Source: Flavobacteriaceae bacterium (GTDB lineage Bacteria > Bacteroidota > Bacteroidia > Flavobacteriales > Flavobacteriaceae). From it: a stretch of DNA of 64,000 nucleotides. Positions 42,318 to 51,862 of this stretch are shown in pieces. Under the pieces are notes generated by a model. The model ran no database searches, was not told where the DNA came from, and saw only the letters and a program-made list of their open reading frames with translations. The stretch's first letter is position 1. Each line of letters begins with the position of its first letter. The stretch is from contig CANFZC010000002.1 of assembly GCA_947451475.1 (NCBI GenBank), forward strand, positions 27,508 through 91,507, written 5' to 3'. The translations under genes and the position numbers were made by a program.

Positions 42318-42347
42318 CAAAAATACAACTATTTTTTATTTTCACAA
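42318..42347 (-). promoter_or_regulatory. Bacteroidota-type promoter of tRNA-Glu: TTG-N19-TATTTTTG
   Basis: Reverse complement TTG tgaaaataaaaaatagttg TATTTTTG CATCCGCATTGAGA; matches the known TTG-N19-TAnnTTTG layout. Confidence 0.75.
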
Positions 42348-42376
42348 GAGTCAGGATAATTTTTTTTCTATTTTTT

Positions 42377-43855
42377 TTAGTAAGCTTTCGCAAATAGCAC
42401 TCTACCAGTAGATTTAGCTCCAGAAAAAATACACTTTCCTTCTTCTTCTATCCTATCTAACGGTATACATCTAATAGTTGCCTTGGTTAAATCTTTAATT
42501 TTCTCCTCTGTTTCTGTGGTTCCATCCCAATGAGCCGATATAAAGCCTGTTTTATTTTCCAATACCTCTTTGAACTCTTCAAATGAATTTACTTCTGTAA
42601 TATGAGTGTCTCGATAATCAAGTGCACGATTGAATAAATCCTTTTGAATTTGTTGTAACAACCCAGAAACATATTCAACGGCACCATCCTTTGAAATGAC
42701 TTCCTTTGAAAGTGTATCTCTACGAGCTATTTCAAAAGTACCATTTTCAATATCTTTTGGACCTACAGCAATCCTAACCGGAACTCCCTTTAATTCCCAT
42801 TCCGCAAACTTGAAACCTGGCTTTTGTGTCGTTCTATTATCAAACTTAACTGACACGCCTAACTTTTTAAATGAAGCTGTTAAATCATTAGCTACAGTTG
42901 AAATAATATCAAATTCTTCATCTGTTCTAAAAATTGGAACAATCACAACTTGTATTGGTGCTAAATTAGGTGGCAAAACCAATCCATTATCATCTGAATG
43001 CGTCATCACCAATGCACCCATCAAACGAGTAGAAACACCCCAAGAAGTTCCCCACACATACTCTTGTTTCCCATCTTGATTTGCAAATTTAACGTCAAAT
43101 GCTTTAGCAAAGTTTTGACCTAAAAAATGAGAAGTACCAGCTTGCAAAGCCTTTCCGTCCTGCATTAAAGCTTCAATACAATAGGTTTCATCTGCACCTG
43201 CAAATCGTTCTGTTTCGGTTTTCAACCCCTTAATTACTGGTATTGCCATAAAGGACTCAGCAAAATCAGCATAAACATGCATCATTTTTTCAGATTCCTC
43301 AATTGCTTCTGCTTTGGTTGCATGTGCTGTATGTCCTTCTTGCCATAAAAACTCAGCAGTTCTTAAAAATAAACGTGTACGCATTTCCCAACGCACAACA
43401 TTAGCCCATTGATTTATCAATAGGGGCAAATCTCTATAGGATTGCACCCAGTTTTTGTATGTTGACCAAATGATTGCTTCACTTGTAGGACGCACGATTA
43501 ACTCCTCTTCTAACTTAGCATTTGGATCAACCATTAACTTTCCTGGACGAGTTTCGTCATTTTTTAAACGATAATGAGTAACGATAGCACATTCCTTAGC
43601 AAAACCTTCTGCATTTTTTTCCTCAGCTTCAAACATGCTTTTTGGCACAAAAAGAGGAAAATACGCATTGCTATGACCGGTCTCTTTGAACATACGATCC
43701 AATTCAGCTTGCATCTTTTCCCATATAGCATACCCGTATGGTTTAATAACCATACAGCCTCTAACTCCAGAGTTCTCGGCTAAATCAGCCTTAACCACTA
43801 GTTCGTTATACCATTTGGAATAGTCCTCTTCTCTCTTTGTTAAGTTCTTACTCAT
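42377..43855 (-). CDS. proS: Proline--tRNA ligase
   Basis: [53 protein letters not shown]. Confidence 0.96.
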   Translation of the reverse strand: MSKNLTKREEDYSKWYNELVVKADLAENSGVRGCMVIKPYGYAIWEKMQAELDRMFKETGHSNAYFPLFVPKSMFEAEEKNAEGFAKECAIVTHYRLKNDETRPGKLMVDPNAKLEEELIVRPTSEAIIWSTYKNWVQSYRDLPLLINQWANVVRWEMRTRLFLRTAEFLWQEGHTAHATKAEAIEESEKMMHVYADFAESFMAIPVIKGLKTETERFAGADETYCIEALMQDGKALQAGTSHFLGQNFAKAFDVKFANQDGKQEYVWGTSWGVSTRLMGALVMTHSDDNGLVLPPNLAPIQVVIVPIFRTDEEFDIISTVANDLTASFKKLGVSVKFDNRTTQKPGFKFAEWELKGVPVRIAVGPKDIENGTFEIARRDTLSKEVISKDGAVEYVSGLLQQIQKDLFNRALDYRDTHITEVNSFEEFKEVLENKTGFISAHWDGTTETEEKIKDLTKATIRCIPLDRIEEEGKCIFSGAKSTGRVLFAKAY

Positions 43856-43955
43856 AATGAATAGTTTGGCATAAAAATTGTTTAACTTTTTTTAACTAAA
43901 TAGTTCGGCAAAACTAACTATTTTTGTATAGTCCAACAATAAAAATGCTATAGAT

Positions 43956-44924
43956 ATGAAAACTTATTATTATTCTCTTTGCAGATTGTCCATTTACACT
44001 CTAATTGGATTAATCGCTGTTACGGTTACATCATGTGGTTCTTATCAAAACAGCTCATATTATGATTCAGATGGTGTTTATGGAGGCGACAATAAAACAC
44101 AATCTAGCGACAAAACACAAAGCACTAAATATCAAGAGTATTTCAGTGACCTAAATAAAAACCCTGAAATCGTAACAAATGTAGACAACTATAGCAGTGT
44201 GTCTAATGACTCAATAGCAAAAACTGAAAATTATAATTCTGGAAATTCAAGTTGGGGAAGTAATCCTCAGTCAGTAACTGTTAATGTTTATGATAATAAT
44301 TGGGGATATGGGTATTGGAATAACTATTGGTATGGTAATTACTGGGGGTGGAATAGTTATGGCCCTTCTTTGAGTTGGGGTTGGAATAGCTGGTATGGGC
44401 CGAGTTGGTCTTTTGGCTGGAGTAATTGGTATGGTCCTAATTGGTATGGCGGTTATTACGGATATAATAATTGGTGCGGCAATTACTATAATAACTACTA
44501 TAATAACTATAATAACGGCGGTGGACGAAGAGGACCTACTTATAATGGATATGTTTCAAATGGACGATATGCCAGTAATCGTTATTCAAATAACCGAACA
44601 ACATCTACTGTATATTCTCCTGGCAGAAATAGTTCGTTTTCTGGCCAACCAAACTCTAGAACTACCTATAGCAATACTAGAACAAATTCTTCAAATAGTA
44701 ACTATACCTATGGATCTCCTAGAACTAATACAAACCCGAGTTACTCTACCCCAAGAAACAATGTAAGAACCGAATCAACACCTGTACGTAGTTATACTCC
44801 AAGCACCAATAACGGTGGAGGACGCTCTACCTACGGCGGTGGCGGATATGGTGGCGGAAGTTATGGTGGTGGAAGTTCATCTGGTGGTGGTGGCAGATCA
44901 TCCGGTGGTGGAGGACGAAGATAA
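43956..44924 (+). CDS. Low-complexity Trp/Tyr/Asn/Gly-rich putative lipoprotein
   Basis: Signal peptide with lipobox-like VTVTSC; NNWGYGYWNNYWYGNYWGWNSYGPSLSWGWNSWYGP...; C-terminal GGGGYGGGSYGGGSSSGGGGR. Confidence 0.75.
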   Translation: MKTYYYSLCRLSIYTLIGLIAVTVTSCGSYQNSSYYDSDGVYGGDNKTQSSDKTQSTKYQEYFSDLNKNPEIVTNVDNYSSVSNDSIAKTENYNSGNSSWGSNPQSVTVNVYDNNWGYGYWNNYWYGNYWGWNSYGPSLSWGWNSWYGPSWSFGWSNWYGPNWYGGYYGYNNWCGNYYNNYYNNYNNGGGRRGPTYNGYVSNGRYASNRYSNNRTTSTVYSPGRNSSFSGQPNSRTTYSNTRTNSSNSNYTYGSPRTNTNPSYSTPRNNVRTESTPVRSYTPSTNNGGGRSTYGGGGYGGGSYGGGSSSGGGGRSSGGGGRR

Positions 44925-44963
44925 TTAATTCTCACAAAAACATATTTAGAATTCAAAATACTT

Positions 44964-46448
44964 ATGAAAAAGAACTTATTATTATTATTAACCTGCATCT
45001 ATTTTTTTAAACTTCAAGCACAAGAAGTTAGAGTTGAAGATGCCTTAAGATATGCGGTAGACAACATTACTGGAACGGCACGTTATAGAGCAATGGGCGG
45101 TGCGTTTGGTGCTCTTGGCGCTGACTTATCGGCATTAAACCAAAATCCGGCAGGATCTTTATTTTTCAACAATAATTATGCTACTGCTACCGGATCTATA
45201 AATTACTCTAAGAACAGTTCTTTGTATTTTGGAACTCGAGTAAACGACTCCGATACTTCCTTGGACTTAAACCAAGCAGGTGCTGTGTTTATTTTTGTGG
45301 ATAATCATACTAAAACGGATTGGAAGAAAATTGCTGTAGCCTTTAATTACGAAAATTCAAATAATTTTAATAACAGTGTTTATTCAGCAGGAACAAACCC
45401 AAATCACTCAATTGGAAATTATTTTGTGAACTTTGCCCAAGGTTATAATGAAAACGAATTAAGCACTTCTAGTTATTCAAACTTTGGCTTTGATGGACAG
45501 CAAGCATATATAGGTTATCAAGCATTCTTGATAGATCCGATTACTAGCAGCACCTACACAAGTAACGTACCATCAGGAGCTCATTATTATCAAGATAACT
45601 ATATAACTTCAACAGGTTATAACGGAAAGATCACAGGTAATTTTGCTGCTCAATATAAAAACTATTTGTTTTTAGGAGTGAATATTAATGCCCATTTTAC
45701 AGATTATGTTAGAACAACATCACTCTATGAGCAAAATGACAGTCCTGCCACTGTTAAAGTATCTTCCATTCAATTTGATAATGAGTTACATACTTTTGGT
45801 TCTGGTATTTCGTTTAATCTAGGAGCTATAATAAAACCAATTCCTCAAGTAAGACTTGGAGTCGCTTATGAATCTCCAACTTGGTATCACCTAACAGATG
45901 AATTAACACAAAGAGTTATAGGCAATAGCATTAGTGGCACACAATCCTATCCTCCTGACATTGTTGACCCTCAAATAACCAATGTTTACGACCCTTATAA
46001 AATACAAACACCATCAAAATGGACTGGAAGTTTTGCTTATGTTTTTGGAAAAAAGGGATTAGTTAGTATTGATGTATCAACAAAAAACTATAATGAAACC
46101 AGATTCAAACCTAAAAATCTATATTCTGATTTGAATACCATTATGCGTAATGATTTAACAAATGCAACAGAAGTTAGAGTTGGCGCAGAATATAGAATAA
46201 AACTAATTAGCCTAAGAGGGGGATATCATTTTGACCAAAGTCCGTATAAAGTGGACCAGGCGTTTGGAGACTTAACCGGATATTCTGGGGGAATAGGATA
46301 TAATTTGGGGGATAGTAAAATTGATATCGCGTATTCTTATGATCATAGAAATTACAATCAATATTTAATATCTTCGGGGATGCCAGACCCTGCGAGAATT
46401 AGTCGGTATAACAATAATATAGTGGTAAGTTATTCTGTTAACTTTTAA
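44964..46448 (+). CDS. OmpP1/FadL-like outer-membrane protein
   Basis: Signal peptide; RYRAMGGAFGALGADLSALNQNPAGSLFFNNN is the FadL-type N-terminal motif; beta-barrel C-terminus. Confidence 0.8.
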   Translation: MKKNLLLLLTCIYFFKLQAQEVRVEDALRYAVDNITGTARYRAMGGAFGALGADLSALNQNPAGSLFFNNNYATATGSINYSKNSSLYFGTRVNDSDTSLDLNQAGAVFIFVDNHTKTDWKKIAVAFNYENSNNFNNSVYSAGTNPNHSIGNYFVNFAQGYNENELSTSSYSNFGFDGQQAYIGYQAFLIDPITSSTYTSNVPSGAHYYQDNYITSTGYNGKITGNFAAQYKNYLFLGVNINAHFTDYVRTTSLYEQNDSPATVKVSSIQFDNELHTFGSGISFNLGAIIKPIPQVRLGVAYESPTWYHLTDELTQRVIGNSISGTQSYPPDIVDPQITNVYDPYKIQTPSKWTGSFAYVFGKKGLVSIDVSTKNYNETRFKPKNLYSDLNTIMRNDLTNATEVRVGAEYRIKLISLRGGYHFDQSPYKVDQAFGDLTGYSGGIGYNLGDSKIDIAYSYDHRNYNQYLISSGMPDPARISRYNNNIVVSYSVNF

Positions 46449-46586
46449 GGAAATACAATATATCTCAAAGAAAAGGACCATTTCGGAAACGGAGTGGTTT
46501 TTTTATTTTAACGTTAGTCCAGACAATTTAATTTGAAATAAAAGCGTAGTTTTGCACATCCTTAGCGTAAATCAGGGATTAAATCT

Positions 46587-47888
46587 ATGAGAACTAAGTC
46601 TTTAAAAAAAAATAAAATTAATGTTATTACTCTTGGATGTTCAAAAAACACCTATGATAGTGAAGTTTTAATGGGCCAACTCAAAGCCAGTGGAAAAGAT
46701 GTAGTGCATGAACAGGAAGGAAACATTGTTGTCATAAATACTTGTGGGTTTATTGATAATGCAAAAGCAGAATCAGTTAACACTATATTAGAATATGCCG
46801 ATAAAAAAGAAAAGGGCTTAGTAGATAAAGTATTTGTAACCGGCTGCTTATCTGAACGATATCGTCCTGACTTAGAAAAAGAAATCCCTAATGTTGACCA
46901 ATATTTTGGAACAACTGAATTGCCATTATTATTAAAAGCCTTGGGTGCTGATTACAAGCATGAACTACTAGGAGAACGATTAACAACTACCCCTAAGAAC
47001 TATGCCTATTTGAAAATTGCTGAAGGATGTGATAGGCCTTGCAGTTTTTGTGCCATTCCAATTATGCGAGGTAAACATGTATCGCAAACTATAGAAAAGT
47101 TAGTAAAAGAAGCCGAAGGATTAGCTAAAAACGGAGTAAAAGAACTTATCCTTATCGCACAAGATTTGACGTACTATGGTTTAGATTTATACAAAAAAAG
47201 AAATCTAGCGGAATTACTTGAAAATCTAGTAAAAGTTGAAGGTATAGAATGGATTCGATTACATTATGCTTTCCCGACAGGATTTCCAATGGATGTCTTA
47301 GAATTGATGAAACGAGAACCTAAAATTTGTAATTATATTGACATCCCTTTACAGCATATTTCGGACAATATATTGAAATCCATGCGCAGAGGAACTACAA
47401 AAGAGAAAACTACAAAATTGCTAAAGGATTTTCGGGAAGCAGTTCCAGGAATGACGATTAGAACTACGCTAATAGTAGGTTATCCCGGGGAAACACAAGA
47501 AGATTTTGAAACAATGAGAGATTGGGTACAAGAAATGAAATTTGAGCGCTTAGGGTGCTTCACCTACTCTCATGAAGAAAACACCCATGCCTTTCAATTG
47601 GAAGATAATGTTCCTGAAGAAATAAAACAAGCACGTGCTGCTGAGATCATGGACTTACAATCGCAGATTTCATGGGATTTAAACCAAGAAAAAATAGGGC
47701 AAACATTTAAATGTATCATTGATCGCAAAGAAGGACAATATTTTATCGGAAGAACGGAATTTGATAGTCCGGATGTTGATAATGAAGTACTTATTGACGC
47801 AACACAATTCTTTGTAAAAACAGGCGAATTTGTGAACATAAAAATTATCGATGCAACAGAGTTTGACCTTTATGGCGAACCCGCATAA
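46587..47888 (+). CDS. rimO: Ribosomal protein S12 methylthiotransferase RimO
   Basis: INVITLGCSKNTYDSEVLMGQL; radical SAM CDRPCSFC; C-terminal TRAM. Confidence 0.95.
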   Translation: MRTKSLKKNKINVITLGCSKNTYDSEVLMGQLKASGKDVVHEQEGNIVVINTCGFIDNAKAESVNTILEYADKKEKGLVDKVFVTGCLSERYRPDLEKEIPNVDQYFGTTELPLLLKALGADYKHELLGERLTTTPKNYAYLKIAEGCDRPCSFCAIPIMRGKHVSQTIEKLVKEAEGLAKNGVKELILIAQDLTYYGLDLYKKRNLAELLENLVKVEGIEWIRLHYAFPTGFPMDVLELMKREPKICNYIDIPLQHISDNILKSMRRGTTKEKTTKLLKDFREAVPGMTIRTTLIVGYPGETQEDFETMRDWVQEMKFERLGCFTYSHEENTHAFQLEDNVPEEIKQARAAEIMDLQSQISWDLNQEKIGQTFKCIIDRKEGQYFIGRTEFDSPDVDNEVLIDATQFFVKTGEFVNIKIIDATEFDLYGEPA

Positions 47889-47927
47889 TAAAAAAAACTC
47901 CAATAAAATTGGAGTTTTTTTTATTAT
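47885..47927. terminator. Bidirectional terminator, perfect 20-bp stem, 3-nt loop, overlapping the rimO stop codon
   Basis: ataataaaaaaaactccaat-aaa-attggagttttttttattat between convergent genes. Confidence 0.94.
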
Positions 47928-48802
47928 TAAAAGTTGAGACTCATACCCACTACTACAAAATTTTTGCCAAATGTTTCCAGATTACTTTTTGCTTCATTGT
48001 GAATGTAATTAATAAAAAGAGGCATTGTAACACCTTTCCCTAAAGCAATTTCTTTGGTTGCTTTTAAGCCCATATTTACAAAAGAAACTTTATCATAATC
48101 AGCGTTGGTATAATATTCTGCTTTATTATTTAACACCACACCTATTACCGGATCGAATTCAATATCTTTAATACTACTATAGGGTAATTTATTAAAAGGC
48201 AGCAAGGAATATCCCAATTCAATATAGGTTGTGAAGTTTTGTTTTGGATTATTCCCAAAGCTATCATAACGATAATCATTCCCGGCAACTAATGTACTTA
48301 TGGTTGCATTAAAAGGATATTTATATCCTTCTGAAAAATCAAAATATAAAGTAGCATCTACTGTTTTTACACCGTTTTTCCCATAGTTGAAAAAGCTATT
48401 ATTGACACCATCTACTCTACTTACAGACGGCCAGTAATAATCCCACAGCTGAAACTGCAGATAATCGGTAATTTGGTAGGTTGCATAAAAATCCATTTCT
48501 TGATACCCTTTGTAGGCTGTTACTCCATCGGGATAAAAATAATCTCCTTTAAAATTTGTAGTAGCCCAAAACCCTAATGAGAATTTTGGTGTAACTGCAT
48601 ATTCAACGGTAGGCTGTATTGATACGTAATCACCTCCCCAACATTGTCCGCGCCATAGGTAACGGCTTACTATATCTAGTTTTATAGTAAGCTTCTTTTC
48701 TTTTTCAAAATTGGTAGTATCAAGCGAAACGTTGTTTACTTGCGAATGCAATTGTGTTGACAAGATAGCATAAAACACTAATAATACAATCTTACACTTC
48801 AT
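47927..48802 (-). CDS. Putative outer-membrane beta-barrel protein
   Basis: Signal peptide LSTQLHSQ; DIVSRYLWRGQCWGGDYVSIQPTVEYAVTPKFSLGFWAT; ends VVGMSLNF. Confidence 0.7.
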   Translation of the reverse strand: MKCKIVLLVFYAILSTQLHSQVNNVSLDTTNFEKEKKLTIKLDIVSRYLWRGQCWGGDYVSIQPTVEYAVTPKFSLGFWATTNFKGDYFYPDGVTAYKGYQEMDFYATYQITDYLQFQLWDYYWPSVSRVDGVNNSFFNYGKNGVKTVDATLYFDFSEGYKYPFNATISTLVAGNDYRYDSFGNNPKQNFTTYIELGYSLLPFNKLPYSSIKDIEFDPVIGVVLNNKAEYYTNADYDKVSFVNMGLKATKEIALGKGVTMPLFINYIHNEAKSNLETFGKNFVVVGMSLNF

Positions 48803-50900
48803 CCCTATCTAATTTGTTCAAATATTTATCGATCAATTCGAATAATCGTTCTCTATTAAGTGGTTTTGTGATATAATCTATAAAACCAGCTTCCTCTATT
48901 TTAATTTTATCTTCTGAAGAAGAATAGGCTGTTTGGGCTATAATAGGCAAATTGGGTCTAATAGGTAGTATTTGTTCTAATGCTTCAAAACCATTCATTA
49001 AAGGCATTTTTATATCCATCAAGACTAGATCTATGTTAGGATTATTGAGGCAAATATCGACAGCTTCTTGACCATTAATAGCTCTTATAATGGTGTATTT
49101 TTTATGTTGCATCATTTTTTGAAACAACAAGAAATTAATGTTATCGTCTTCAGCGATCAAGATTACTTCATTTTCTGATTTTGTCTCTTCTAGGTTATTA
49201 ATTGGCTTAACGACTATATGTTCTACTTTATCATAATTCAAAGGTATCGAGAAGTAAAACACTGACCCTTCCCCTACTTTGGAGGATAAACTGATTGTAC
49301 CTCCTAACAGCTCTACATAGGCTTTTGAGATGGCTAATCCAAGTCCTAATCCACCTACTTTTATGGAGATATCACTATCAACGCGTTTGAAACGATCAAA
49401 TATGTACTTGTGATTATCTTCGTCAATACCTAAGCCAGTATCTGTAACTTTAAAGTTGATTAGACTCTTCTTTTCATCTATTTCGTAGCCAAAAGCTACC
49501 TCGCCTTTATCAGTAAATTTTATAGCATTAGTAAGCAAATTAATCAGCACTTGCTTTAACTTGATATCATCCGTAATGATGTTGAATGCAGCTGGTTTAG
49601 TTGGTTTAATTAATTTAAAATTAATTGCTTTATTTTTTATAGTGATTTTTACCGTTTCATATAGTTCGTTAATACAAGACTCTAAATTGACTACCGTTAA
49701 ATTTGGGATTAATTGATTGGAATCAATTTTAGACATTTCAATTAAATCATCTATAATAGAAACTAAATTTTTACCACTCTTTTCAATGACATTTAAGTAT
49801 TCTATTTTTTCTGACTCATTTATTTCGGTATTAATAATTAACTCCGTAAATCCATTTATTGCATTCATTGGGGTTCTTATCTCGTGTGATAAATTGGCTA
49901 AAAATGATGACTTCAAACGGTCACTTTCTTCCGCTTTGATTTTGGCGTTGATTAGTTCAATTTTTTGATTGCTATTTTCTTCGAACAAATTACCAATATA
50001 GCTGAATTCTCCTGTAGTTTTTTTCAGTTCTTTTATGGCTTTTCTATTGCCGCTTTCAAGTGCTCTTCGCACTAAATCTAATGGATAATACACTAACCTT
50101 CGGGTATAAATAAGGCTTATTAATAAGTTAAGAAAGAAAGCAATAATTATGACATACAACAAATTGGTTGTGTTTTCGAAATACACTACAAAATTTCTTT
50201 TAAACACTAATTCACCAACAAGTTGGTTGTGAACATCTCGCAAGAGTATGGAGGAATATATTTTATCATTGTTTATGGGTAATGCCATTTCAGCATCCAT
50301 AAATTTAATCTTAGACTCGGTTAGTCTTTCTAAGTTATCTATGAACTTGCGATCCATTAGTCGCACTACAAAAAAGTACCCTGAAGCCTTAGTTTTATTT
50401 TTCAAAGGATCGTTTGAAGGGTGAATAGCTGCTCCTGTAACTTCTACGATTCCTTCTGGAATCTTCATGTAGAATTTATTAATACCCTCACTATCTAACA
50501 ATTTCATCTCATTTTTTGGAATGAAATCGGTTGATTGTATTTTAGGCGTTGGTGTTTTTATTATAAAATTGCCACTAGCGTCGTACACCCCTAAATAATC
50601 AGCTTCATAAATATGTAATTCATTACTAATTGTTTCTTCATACCATTTTGTATTTTTAGTATTTACAAATGACACGAATTCATCCCAATTCGTATCATTA
50701 TTAATAGCCACTAAAATAGGTTTAGCATTAACTTCTAGTAATTTTGAAACTTCATTATCAAACTGTTCAACTGAATTAGCATACACTTGTTTTTCTGCTT
50801 TTTTGGTATAATAAAACAGCGCAAAGTAGAGTATTATGAAGAAAATACTCGAAGAAACAATAAGCCAAAGTATTTTAGGAAAAGTCTTTTTTAATGTCAT
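48792..50900 (-). CDS. Hybrid histidine kinase with CHASE4-like extracytoplasmic sensor and REC domain
   Basis: Two TMs flanking NNDTNWDEFVSFVNTKNTKWYEETI...DYLGVYDASGNFI; FLANLSHEIRTPMNAINGFTELI; VDLVLMDIKMPLMNGFEAL (REC). Confidence 0.87.
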   Translation of the reverse strand: MTLKKTFPKILWLIVSSSIFFIILYFALFYYTKKAEKQVYANSVEQFDNEVSKLLEVNAKPILVAINNDTNWDEFVSFVNTKNTKWYEETISNELHIYEADYLGVYDASGNFIIKTPTPKIQSTDFIPKNEMKLLDSEGINKFYMKIPEGIVEVTGAAIHPSNDPLKNKTKASGYFFVVRLMDRKFIDNLERLTESKIKFMDAEMALPINNDKIYSSILLRDVHNQLVGELVFKRNFVVYFENTTNLLYVIIIAFFLNLLISLIYTRRLVYYPLDLVRRALESGNRKAIKELKKTTGEFSYIGNLFEENSNQKIELINAKIKAEESDRLKSSFLANLSHEIRTPMNAINGFTELIINTEINESEKIEYLNVIEKSGKNLVSIIDDLIEMSKIDSNQLIPNLTVVNLESCINELYETVKITIKNKAINFKLIKPTKPAAFNIITDDIKLKQVLINLLTNAIKFTDKGEVAFGYEIDEKKSLINFKVTDTGLGIDEDNHKYIFDRFKRVDSDISIKVGGLGLGLAISKAYVELLGGTISLSSKVGEGSVFYFSIPLNYDKVEHIVVKPINNLEETKSENEVILIAEDDNINFLLFQKMMQHKKYTIIRAINGQEAVDICLNNPNIDLVLMDIKMPLMNGFEALEQILPIRPNLPIIAQTAYSSSEDKIKIEEAGFIDYITKPLNRERLFELIDKYLNKLDRDEV

Positions 50901-51029
50901 CTAGAATGATATATTAACTAATAAAATTATAAATTTTATACTAATATATAGAATATTAAGTTAAAATAAAAAAAGTACCTCCAAGCGGTAAATTATATAT
51001 GAAATACAAGTAAAAAAAATTAAATTTGT

Positions 51030-51854
51030 TTGAATTTATCATATAGCACTCCCATGAAAAAAGTTGCCCTTTTGACTTTATATTTTATTTTAGTTACCAG
51101 CGTAAGTGCTCAAAAAACTAAAAAAGACTACTTAGAATTAGCGAAAGAAGCTGGATATCATGAAGATTGGAACAAAGCCAAAACTTATTATACTAAAATC
51201 ATTGCGCTAAATCCTGAAGATTCTACAGCCTACTTTGAAAGGGCTATTTGTAAAGAAGGGCTTCATGATTATAAAGGAGCTATCGAAGATTATACTATTC
51301 AAGGAAAAATAAATCCTTCTGAACCTGATAATTTTTTCTTAAGAGGTAGAGACCGTCAACGAATCAAAGATTATAAAAATGCAATCTCTGATTATAATAA
51401 AACCATTGAAATGGAACCAGACAATCCGGATGCTTATCGATTTAGAGGGCAGATAAAGGACATCATGGGGCAAAAAAATGACGCCTTGAAAGACTATGAC
51501 AAAGCATTAGAATTAAAGCCCTATTCTGATGCATATTTCGATAGAGCGCTTTTAAACTATAATTTAAAAGCCTTAAATCCAGCTTTAAACGACCTGAATA
51601 AGGCAATAGAAATAGATTCTTTATTTGACGCTGCCTTTATGTATAGAGGATTGATTAAAATGACACAAAAAAAATACACAGAGTCTTTAAAAGATCTTAA
51701 TGCAGCGCTTAAAATAAGTCCAAAAAACAAGCTTTATTATTTGAAGAGAGGCCAACTTAAATTAGCCATGGGTCAAAAAGACGAAGCTTGTAAGGATTTC
51801 AATTTATATCAGAAATATGGTGGCTCTTTACCTAAAAAATATACATGTAAATAA
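51030..51854 (+). CDS. TPR repeat protein, secreted/periplasmic
   Basis: Signal peptide VTSVSAQ; repeated LNPEDSTAYFERAICKEGLHDYKGAIEDYT-type units; ATG 30051-type internal start MKKVALLTL is an alternative start at about 51054. Confidence 0.85.
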   Translation: MNLSYSTPMKKVALLTLYFILVTSVSAQKTKKDYLELAKEAGYHEDWNKAKTYYTKIIALNPEDSTAYFERAICKEGLHDYKGAIEDYTIQGKINPSEPDNFFLRGRDRQRIKDYKNAISDYNKTIEMEPDNPDAYRFRGQIKDIMGQKNDALKDYDKALELKPYSDAYFDRALLNYNLKALNPALNDLNKAIEIDSLFDAAFMYRGLIKMTQKKYTESLKDLNAALKISPKNKLYYLKRGQLKLAMGQKDEACKDFNLYQKYGGSLPKKYTCK

Positions 51855-51862
51855 ATTCGGAT

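Noticed and set aside
44395-44766. 123-aa ORF in an alternative frame
   Set aside because: Out-of-frame reading of the low-complexity Trp/Tyr/Gly gene; repeat composition explains it.
46470-46505. Possible terminator after the FadL-like gene
   Set aside because: Stem is imperfect (accatttcg/cggagtggt) with several wobble or mismatched pairs; not strong enough to list.
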